Source: Tetrapyrgos nigripes
Lineage: Eukaryota > Basidiomycota > Agaricomycetes > Agaricales > Campanellaceae
Assembly: GCA_013368315.1 (NCBI GenBank)
Contig: JAACJM010000041.1
Span: 186,001-250,000 of the forward strand
Reading direction: 5' to 3'
Length of the DNA stretch: 64,000 nucleotides
Positions 55,587-64,000 of this stretch are shown here, in pieces. A program made the translations under genes and the position numbers. Below the pieces are notes generated by a model. It did not search any database and was not told the DNA's origin. It saw only the letters and a list, made by a program, of their open reading frames with translations. Every line of letters starts with the position of its first letter. The stretch's first letter is position 1.

Positions 55587-58552
55587 CTACTCAAGCTTAA
55601 GCCCCAAATCTTCTGCAATAAGAACCGCCACTTTCTCTCCGATAGTCAAGGCCGTACTATAGGTATTCGCACCGACGTTGCCTGGTGCGATTGAAATCTG
55701 GAATAAACGTCGTGAGTTTGCGTAGGCAGAATGGTCAATCCGGCTTTTTTAAACTCACGTCTCCTACTTTCAGATTCGTAGTGCCGTATACGTTGAGCCT
55801 GGAGTCGACAACTGCAAATAGTTATAAGGGCTACATAAGCTATCTTCGCCGCTATAGGAAAGCTGGAATGGCCCACCTCCTCCTTTGCTACGAGGTTTCA
55901 TCGCGCAGGTACCCAACTAAATCCTCGTAAGTATTAAAAGTTTCCCGCCACTCATCATCAACTCACCGAATGCCATGCAGTTTGAACTGTGAAATATTTG
56001 ATGGTCAGTCTCAAATTTCATAATCTTCAGCAAACCACCCACCAAATCTCCTATTAAAGACTTCCAATAGTTCCTCGTCCTCCTTGCTGTAATCAATGAT
56101 AGGCGCGTCCAAAGCGACAGGACCGTCTTGACCTTCCTTACAAAACGCAAAGCTGGTAGAAGGGAAATTGGGATGACCAGGAAGATATTCGCCGCGGTAT
56201 GAACTCATTCTTCGAGCGATTTCTCTAGCTTTTTTGTATCCCCAGCGAAGAGTGGCTATGTCTGCTTGGCTGATTGTGAAATGTGGGTTTGAAGTGAATA
56301 AGTTTTCAAATAAATGTGAAGACACAGACTCACTTTGACAAGAATCCAGGATCGAAATCATGAGAAGCATTAGGGTCGGCTGCAGACGTGATGTGGACGC
56401 TGCCGGTGGAGACTGGGTATTGCTTAGAACGTATACAGTGTAAAGTGAGTGAGCTGTATGCGGCTAAAAAATCGATATGAACGCCTACCGTGTAGTATCC
56501 AACGCTATAGTATTTACGAGGAGGCGCAACTGTGATGTCCCCTAGGAAACTATGAACGACGTTCAATTTTCATGCCAAATCCCGACGAATATTCCGGGCT
56601 CTAATGATCAAGACACTTACCAAGAACAAGCTCCGACCCAGATAACGGGCTTATCTGGCGCATTCTCGAAGTAAGTCTTCCATCGATGTTCGAATTCTGG
56701 CCCCAATTCCTTCAGATCCTCATTTGTGGGTCGCATTTTGATTCCAGCATCGATACCACTAGTAGTGAAAAAAAAAATCAAAAGCATTCAGTCAAGGTCA
56801 AGGCCAGTGTTCTGAACCGTCATTCGCTGCTTACTTATGGGCTATCAAACCTTTCCCCTTTGACCATTCTTTAAGCCATTCTGTATTTATGCAGATATGG
56901 GATTTCGTCAAGAAACCGAATTAGAAATAAGACGTGTGAGTACTCACTCTCCTCTTCGGCCTTTTCACCTCTGAAAAGCGCATCAAGTGTCTCTGCATCC
57001 TCTGACGCTTGATACGGGATGAAGCAGACATTATGATCTGTGGCAATAGTAAGTAAATATCATCCGAGACCCTAAATCTGCACTAACCTTGATAATTCTC
57101 CCCAACTCCTGGCAACTCCACTTTAACAGGTACTCCATTCTTCTCCAAGATATCTTTTCGTCCAATTCCAGATCTACAATCACATACGGGGGAATAAAGT
57201 TACATTGAACAAGCATGGTCATCAACTATGAGATTCAGAAAATAGTACCTTTCCAAGATAGTGGGGGAACCGAACGCTCCTGCTGATACTACGACAAGCT
57301 TTGAAGCGTGGACGGTCTTAACAGTCTGGTCTGCATTAGGCTTGAGGACCGTGTCATTGACATATTCTACCCCAACGGCCTTGTCGCCCCTAGATAACAA
57401 AGGACGTATCGGACTAAGCCTTTCAGCTCATTAAACGGTTCGCATTCGTACTCACTCGAAAATCACGCGTTTGACTTTTTGTCCAGTGATAATCACCAGA
57501 TTCTTGTTGTCCTCCTGATTGTAGATGAAGTGATGGGGTACATCGGAACGTCTGCCAGTCTCGGCGTCGATCCATCTGTGCATTCAGGCAAAAGGTGAAG
57601 TCAGTATTATTGTCAGTGGGATCTACTTGACCATTGACGATATTGAAGCGTACTTTTGCCATGTCTATCATGAGGGTGGATCCAAGGGAGGGTCAATCAA
57701 TACAAGCGATGCGTGTGATGAAGAGATCGCTTACACCGTAGCCATTGCATTTGTACAGCCCATTCACATCGTCAATCGGTCCTCGGTCTTTGTCGATGAC
57801 ACGAGCAACATCTAGGAATTGGCTCCCTACATTCGTGAATGCACCACCCATAGAGACCTTGATTGGGCCAGAGTATCCATGAGTAGCCTCCCCGGGCTTT
57901 ACTTGGTAAGTCTCGGTCTGTGATGAATGAACCAAGTGAATTTACTAAAATTTAAAGACGATAAGGATCGGTGTCACCTTCTTCATCAAAGGAAGAAGAT
58001 CTTTTGATCCCCAGCCTGGGTTCTCATGGACGGTCTCCCAGTCATCATAATCCGAGGCAGCACCTCGTGTGTACATCGTAACTGTTCAAGGATTTGGGGG
58101 TATCAGTGCGTGTCAGCCAAGAGATTGAACCCCACGTACAATTCACAGATGAACCACCTCCTAAGCATCTTCCAGACGGAGTAACAAGTGAACGACCCCC
58201 AATTTTCTCTGAAGGCTTCCCAACATTGAAAGTGACGGTCTTGCTGGTTGGCGCAAGATGGCTGAAATACCGTGCCGGTTGGATATGCGCATCTATATTC
58301 TTTGTATGTTCTCCTGCCTCAATGATCTAAATCCATAACTTGTGAGCTCCTCACAAAGGTGGGATGGAACTGATACTACGCACTAGGATACGCAAAGAAG
58401 GATTTGCAGCAGCTAGTCGTCCCGCTGCTAAACACGCTGCTGCACCACCTTGAAGAGAGCAAAGTTTCAGTGAGGTTTCTGGGAAACGTAGACAAGAAGC
58501 TGGGCGGGGACGTACCACCTGCGAAGAGAATGTCATATACAGTGTCGTTCAT
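55587..58552 (-). CDS. GMC oxidoreductase, alcohol-oxidase type, multi-exon
   Basis: Flavoprotein that would oxidise short-chain primary alcohols with O2, giving H2O2; probably peroxisomal or secreted without a classical signal. Start ATG 58,552 (MNDTVYDILFAG); the first intron falls inside the FAD-binding glycine motif, which splices to AGGGAAACLAAGRL. Later blocks follow yeast alcohol oxidase in order: IIEAGEHTKN, GGRSLVTPSGRCLGGGSSVN, TMYTRGAASDYDDWE, SKDLLPLMKK, HGYSGPIKVSMGG, WIDAETGRRSDVPHHF, SAGAFGSPTILERSGIG, ELPGVGENYQDHNVC, GSVHITSAADPNASHDFDPG, then the active-site TAWHSLGTCAMKPRSKGG (His) and PGNVGANTYSTALTIGEKVA (Asn). Stop at 55,587-55,589. About 14 exons with 50-110 bp introns. 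One junction near 57,580 (HGKSTLQYRQ into WIDAETG) reads TGA in my model; either the splice is mis-placed or the gene is damaged there. Confidence 0.82.
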
Positions 58553-59793
58553 GGTGGTGCTCTCGATGCCTAGCTGAGTCAAACACTACATTTAAGTAGA
58601 AGTTCGAATTCGACGGGCCTTGACGCCTACAATGATCACATTGATGGCCATAGAGCTTGTTTCTAAGCAGAATGATCTCCAGCTTCCTAATCTCATTCAG
58701 AAAAGAACTACCCATTGGCAATCACTCCCCTTGGCATGCTTACTTCTATTTTCATGAACGGTGTCAATTTTTACCGCGAGATGAAAAGCTGATCGCCGTT
58801 GGATAGGATAGGATAAGGAAACGGGAACAAAGGCCCGGAACGGTATCGCATGGGAATCGGATCAAGCATCCAATCAGTTCCTCGATATACTTAGGGGGTC
58901 GAGAAGTGCACACATTCAGATTTCAATATATGGCAATTTTCTCTTTAGTCACCAACGTGATCTTTTGTGGGTGTAAAATCGCTTCTAAGTTCTAGGTACC
59001 TCCGAGTATACCACGCTCGGATGCCCCTCGCCACTTATAGAGGTGAGTATACGCGGTATCATCGATGCAGAACCATGATGAGCTGAGATTTACCGTCTTG
59101 ACAGGGGGTAGATATGTTGACTACGCAGTTACGTCGCATTGAAACAATATACCGTTCTGAATCGATGTACTTACTTACGTTGCAGATGATTCGGAATGTT
59201 TGATAAGCGGGTGCGCTCGCTCGCTCGCTAGTATAGTCTGTGAGAGCGAGTCAGAGAACTGGGCCTCCTGTAAAAGATGATTGAATAAACTTCATGAGCC
59301 CACTTCATGAGCCCCATGGGGGGACTAGTAGGCGTGATCCCAGGGCCTCCGATGGCTGAAAGAGTTTGTCAAGAAAAGCACAACTGCCGGACATTCCATC
59401 AGCCTGTGGCTACCACCACGAACCCATTATAGACGTATAATTGTTATTTGGGTTCTCCAACGGCGCTAATCACGAACTCCCAACTCCTCCGCGAATTAGT
59501 GTCGCAGCTTTGAATTTACCGGACTACTGGCTTCAGATCAGAAAGTGGAGAAGGAAGATATCTGGGCTCCTCTTTGGTTTAAAAAAGTGTTCACTCAGTA
59601 CACGGTCTGGACTCTCCGGATCCGAATCGAAGTATCGTAATCAACGTAAGTATATACTCTATCTTCGTCAAAATGCTAGAAAGTCTTCTCCACGTAGCTA
59701 TTATAGCTCAGACTTCTGATAGAACAAAGGTGGTGATTTTCTCATCATTCAGACGCGCCCGAGGCTAATACCTTTAAAATTTTCTGTATACCC
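58553..59793. promoter_or_regulatory. Shared upstream region of two divergent genes
   Basis: The GMC oxidoreductase leaves this region on the minus strand and the DUF6534-type gene on the plus strand. It holds a GCTCGCTC tandem (near 59,215) and many short ORFs. An open frame at 59,441-59,719 has no recognisable features. No specific binding site can be supported. Confidence 0.35.
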
Positions 59794-61956
59794 ATGGACG
59801 GCTATCAGACCACTCTTCAACAATTGGTTGGCAAGGGCGACTTCAAGGTAAGAATGTTTAGAGTCAGATTAGGACTAGTATAGGTTAGGATCTCGTACCT
59901 CGCTTAGTACTCGTAGTTGGACACCTCGGGCAGCCCTAAATGACAAATGCTACGAACATTCATCAAGTATTAAAGTCATATATTTTGGATAAAAGAAAGC
60001 CCACCACAGCCCTGCGGGTCTCCTGTGTCTGTTTCCCCCATCATTCAAAATGCTTGGTCCTGCAGAGGTCGCGTCAGTTTTCAAAGCTTCCGAGTCGTTT
60101 GACTTCGTACGGGTGCCACCGCCGCTAACTTGAGCATCCTCATTACAGTCATGGACCTTTCCTAATCGGCACGTTCATTAACATTCTTCTCTATGGAATT
60201 TCAATCACCCAGGTGTACGTGTATTCCTTGACAGTGCTTTGAGCCCTACGCTTACTGGTGAGCAGATATCTGTACTGGAACAGATACCAGGCAAAGTGAG
60301 TATTTCATGATCTTGGATCTTAGTACTGTTAGCTCTGACGCTTCATTTGCACGCGGTTATAGGGATCGTTGGTTCATCAAAGCTTTCGTGATTACGGACT
60401 CTCCTTACAATCCCAACGGATGATATTGACAATCATCCTGGCAGGTCACCCTGATTTTTACTGCTGACACAGTGCAAACGATCTTCGTGATGATGTACAG
60501 TTATATATCGCTAGTCAAACATTTTGGTATGCTCGTACTTCTAGAATGAAGTACCCTACAAACACTAATTGCATGCTGGTTATAGATGATGTAGAGTATC
60601 TGGCAACAGCGAGAACCTGGTTATTTTCAGCAGGTACTTTTTTTCAAACATTTGCATGCAGTCAGATTCTCAGTCTTTTTTATCCTCAATTACAGAGCCT
60701 GCGTTAGCTGTCGGTACCTTTCCCCTTGGCTCCTTGGACGAGAAATGAAGACGTATCATACAGGGTATAATTGGTGGCATGGTCCAGGCCTTCTATGCCT
60801 GGAGAGTAAAGGTCCTCACTGGAAGCTGGATATTGGTGGCTATCATCCTAGTTTGTTCCGCAGCGTGTTTCCGTGAGTGATGCTTCAAGTTTTCATTTCG
60901 CAGAATTCTTCTGATTCAAAGCCATAGTGATGGGAATCGCCACTGCGATTGCGTGCAATATCGTCAAAGCCTTCGTGGAATTCCAGAAATTCCAGGTGAT
61001 TGTCATTATCTGTAAGTCTAGTCCAGCCCCATTGGTATTGAAATTACAGAAACTCACATCGAGGCGCATGCGATGGTAGGGCTGGTCTCCGCTACAGTTG
61101 CAGATATCATCATAACGGCCACACTGGTCACCCATCTGGTGAGCTCATCTTGATTACCGGTCGCTGCTCTATGCTGAATGATTGACTTCATTTCATTAGA
61201 GGCGCCATCGAACTGGGTTCAAGAACACTGATAGTCATGTTGACCGTATCATTCGGAGTGAGTTAATTCCGTATATGGTCGCGATATAGAATTGATTCAT
61301 CGTCCACAGTGTCGATTCAAACAGGTAAGATCAATATATGTTCCTCGAGAATCATGTGGGCTGATAAATAACAATAGGACTCTTAACATCTGTCTGGGCG
61401 TAAGATGATTTCAATTCTGTACTGCTACCTGCTACTCACCCAGATGCAGTCTTGTAGATCTGCTGGTTTTTCTGTTAGACCCAACTGGCCTGTAAGTAAA
61501 CTGACTTGATTTACGACTTGATACTCACCGGATTGCTGTCAAGGCATCTCCTGTTCAACAATCCATTAGCAAAATTATATACCAATTCACTGCTTTCTTC
61601 TTTGAATTCGCGAGGAGGGTGGAAGTTTGAGGATACCAACGGGACACAGGACAGAATCCAGACAGTAAGTAACTTTCGAGTTTTCCTCTAACTGCTGGTT
61701 TTTATTTCTTTTTCTCTTCTTTCAGAGCCGAATGGATCGTGATCGAAGCCGAGGCCCGGTATAAAGTTTAATCTTGTTTTTTGGACTGTTTCTGAACCCC
61801 AAAAATCCACAGGTCATCATACACGTCGAAGAGCACGAGATGACGCGGACAGATAGGCCCAGCAAAACCGAAGACACCATCACATTGCAGGATGGAGGAG
61901 AACACAACTGGCATATTGACACAAAGGAACGTCAAGCAGACACATTTGCGGTGTAG
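59794..61956 (+). CDS. DUF6534-type multi-pass membrane protein, many exons
   Basis: Exon-by-exon reading gives the pattern of the agaric DUF6534 family: LIGTFINILLYGISITQ (TM1), IYLYWNRYQ, RWFIKAFV, TLIFTADTVQTIFVMMYSYI (TM), IIGGMVQAFYAWRVKVLTGS, ILVAIILVCSAACF (TM), VMGIATAIACNIVKAFVEFQ, AMVGLVSATVADIIITATLV (TM), HVDRIIR, a QTGLLTSVW block (TM), VDLLVFLLDPTGL-type segment and LFNNPLAKLYTNSLLSSLNSR. The tail is polar (VEEHEMTRTDRPSKTEDT) and ends ADTFAV at TAG 61,954-61,956. About 13 exons with ~50 bp introns. The first junction is unsettled: exon 59,794-59,847 ends in phase 0 but the TM1 exon (from 60,149) needs phase 2, so a small exon or another start may be missed. Function unknown; seven-TM topology likely. 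Confidence 0.75.
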
Positions 61957-63057
61957 AGGCATCTGCATGTCCCGGACTACACTTGCCCTATACCTACAAA
62001 TACCATGTTGAGGCACTGCAATGATGGCTGATTTCGAGGATGTAAGAGATAGTTAGGCGACGTCATCACTGCTCCATGTGTCTTGTGTGTTAGCCTGGGG
62101 CCCAAAGACGCTCCCGAGCGGTTGGTCTCCAGGCTAGTTGTGTGTAATCTTTTTGTGACTTGTAACAATGTAATGAACCGCGGGTTTGGTTCGGGTTCAG
62201 GAGACTCTGAGATGATCAGTAGTGAGAAAAAGGTACTTAAATCAAGGCAAGCTTTCGTGTTACCGTAAAATACCAGGTTCTTGAGCACTTGGTGAGCATG
62301 CAGGCGTGAGTCAAGGTCAAGAAACAGCACACTAAGCAAGCTTGCGCGTTACTAAGGATGCCGACTTACAATCAGTCAAGATGTAAGGTTCAAACACGGA
62401 TGTGTATTGCGAGGTAGGAAAGGTTATTACAAGAGTACATACTGAGATACTTATATATGTAGTTAGTGAGTCATTAGAACTATCTAAAATAGAACAGAAC
62501 TTTCATCAAAATGTTGTAGAAAAGGAAAGAAAGAAGGAGAAAACATATGCCCGAGGCATGCCCGAAGCATCAATTACGTTGTAAGTACGGTAGATCGAGA
62601 CGTAGCAAACTCAAAGAAACAGAATACAAGATACTTACGTCGTTCCATTACAAACAATATTTAATTGTTAGTCTTGTACCGCAGGAGGAAGCAAGTACGA
62701 GCATGGCGAGAGGGGACTTTAACAGACGGCAAGAAGGCAAGAAGTACTTAAGAGCACAGAGATTTGAGAGAATTTACAACTCTTATAATTTGCGATTTGG
62801 ATACCTCGGCATCCGGTCTTTTTTATTTTTTACCCGAAGCCGATACCGGTGTTTGACTCACGCCATGTGCCTTGCCTCCTTGATAACCGCTGTGACCTGT
62901 CTACTATCATCATCCTCACACCGATGGAGTTCAACGAAAATGTACCAATCAAATATGCCACGCGAAGCGGTGGCCCACAATCGATGACCTGAGAGAAACT
63001 TCGACATTGAATGGCAGCCACAGACTTCAAGGCGAGATGCTACCGATAGTGACTCAC
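61957..63057. other. Mostly gene-free stretch
   Basis: Short frames without support. 62,956-62,973 contains a third copy of the TGCCACGCGAAGCGGTGG core seen at 14.75 and 15.8 kb. Confidence 0.35.
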
Positions 63058-63241
63058 CGGCATTTGATCTCCCAACTACCCCCAATACAATCATGTATGT
63101 ACGCCGACAACTCAGACGTCGACAACTGAGTTGTGGGGTCTGTTCCAGTATCAATTTCATGAGTAGTGCAAGAGATGCGCTTGTAAACACTAGCATAAGG
63201 ACCACAAGTGTCAGAAGTATCAATTGTACCTTTGAAAGCAT
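62858..63241 (-). CDS. Possible small secreted or membrane-anchored protein
   Basis: From ATG 63,241 the minus strand begins with a short basic start and a long hydrophobic run (MLSKVQLILLTLVVLMLVF), like a signal peptide or anchor. A GTGAGT donor at 63,057 and a CTCTCAG acceptor near 62,990 define an optional intron whose length keeps the frame. The remainder is basic and Cys-containing (LSCRRLSCRRTY) and ends ARHMA. An overlapping frame (SDTCGPYASVYKRISC) is also Cys-rich, so which is coding is unclear. No family recognised. Confidence 0.25.
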   Translation of the reverse strand: MLSKVQLILLTLVVLMLVFTSASLALLMKLILEQTPQLSCRRLSCRRTYMIVLGVVGRSNAGESLSVASRLEVCGCHSMSKFLSGHRLWATASRGIFDWYIFVELHRCEDDDSRQVTAVIKEARHMA

Positions 63242-63669
63242 TTTTGGTGGGATCTGCAAAGAGAATTTTATCAGCGACTAGGTCTATTATACTCAACATC
63301 AACTTATGGGAACAAAAAGCAGACTGTGAGCATTAAGGTGACATTGGTTCTATAAAGTTGGGAACAAAAGAAGATAGCACCTGCGAGAGCAACTCAGTTG
63401 TTGGTAACCTTTAAGTGTTCTCGTCCTAAATGTAGTTCTAGTCATCTCGTGACAATAGGCACAACGAAACGAGAACGGTCGCTTCTCAGGCGACCCAAAA
63501 AAAAAACACTCAAACTCAATGAGATCCAAGCTGATTGGTGTGCGCCTCTATCAAAAGGCCTTCTGATCATGATGAACTACTTCACTGAGTTTCGCAAAGC
63601 GTATATGGTCATATTGAAGATAGCACTTAAAGCGATACAGCAGCCGAACATCGTCATGCACTTGATCCA

Positions 63670-64000
63670 ATGGCCCGTCTACCTCCTACCGATACAGATT
63701 TGGAGCACCTACGGCACCGGGATTTTTTACTCATACCAACAACTGCATTCTGTGACATTTATGAGCAAACTTCAGACGGCAAGCACACGGACAACCAAAA
63801 TACTCACATATCAAAGCTCCCAGTCACAGCAACTCCGACGCCGGAGAGGGATGTCCTCACTACAGCACTACAGTGTACGACTCCCATCTTCCAACAAACG
63901 TCACTAGCCGACACCTTGCATCATCAATCAGGACCGGAAGACCTTCGAAGGGCCAGAAAAAAACGTTCAATCCCAAGCACCACATCCAATCCATCCATCC
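63670..64000 (+). CDS. Start of an unrecognised gene running off the window
   Basis: From ATG 63,670 an open frame continues for 110 codons to the end of the window, with a TAA upstream in frame near 63,627. The reading (LPPTDTDLEHLRHRDFLLIP, then TTAFCDIYEQTSDG, later TPTPERDVLTTALQC and a basic DLRRARKKRS) has the polar, Thr/Ser/Pro-rich character of a coding region. Other frames here contain stops or less natural composition. No domain is recognisable from this N-terminal part. Confidence 0.4.
   Translation, partial: MARLPPTDTDLEHLRHRDFLLIPTTAFCDIYEQTSDGKHTDNQNTHISKLPVTATPTPERDVLTTALQCTTPIFQQTSLADTLHHQSGPEDLRRARKKRSIPSTTSNPSI

Noticed and set aside
1..64000. CRISPR array, bacterial operon, prophage or integron
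   Set aside because: All tandem repeats seen lack the repeat-spacer pattern; genes have spliceosomal introns and are fungal.

Overview
The window looks like nuclear DNA of a mushroom-forming basidiomycete (Agaricomycetes). Evidence: genes cut by many 50-110 bp GT..AG introns; multi-pass membrane families, STAND/NACHT-WD40 proteins and a nucleotidyltransferase-like paralogue family of the kind expanded in agarics; a KDZ transposase with the CxC cysteine clusters known from these fungi; and MULE, CACTA and Ty3/gypsy elements. No viral, plasmid or bacterial signature is seen. Most of the window is transposons, nested into each other, with a few host genes between them.

Layout. 0-0.4 kb: edge of a decayed STAND ATPase. 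0.8-3.3 kb: an unrecognised gene and a possible inverted-repeat element. 4.5-8.2 kb: a decayed sequence with an inverted partner at 52.9-55.4 kb; it is split by a 1.2 kb MULE-like MITE (10-bp target duplication). 8.8-10.2 kb: intact 7-exon membrane protein gene. 10.7-13.0 kb: array of ~150-bp units, each carrying an exon/intron-like pair of splice signals. 13-16.1 kb: small repeats. 16.2-24.4 kb: a Ty3/gypsy chromovirus inserted in a host exon, itself hit by a related solo LTR. 24.4-28.1 kb: small genes and a nucleotidyltransferase-like gene with one TGA. 28.5-38 kb: a CACTA transposase gene split by a 4.14 kb MULE, followed by the CACTA's likely second gene. 39.1-43.1 kb: a NACHT-WD40 NLR with three in-frame TGA codons. 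45.2-50.7 kb: a KDZ element (accessory gene and transposase, convergent) cut by a 569-bp foldback MITE. 51.6 kb: orphan last exon of a paralogue of the 8.8 kb gene. 55.6-58.6 kb: alcohol-oxidase-type GMC oxidoreductase. 59.8-62.0 kb: divergent membrane gene of DUF6534 type. 63.7 kb to the edge: start of an unrecognised gene.

Recurring theme: 12 of the 14 internal stop codons that I could place in recognisable coding frames are TGA, mostly where the family suggests CGA or TGG. This fits repeated C:G to T:A transitions (RIP-like or 5mC deamination) acting on repeats and on the NLR. The genes that look functional are the 8.8 kb membrane gene, the gene at 27.4-28.1 kb, the GMC oxidoreductase (one unresolved splice junction) and the DUF6534-type gene. 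All exon coordinates were read by eye from splice signals and frame continuity.
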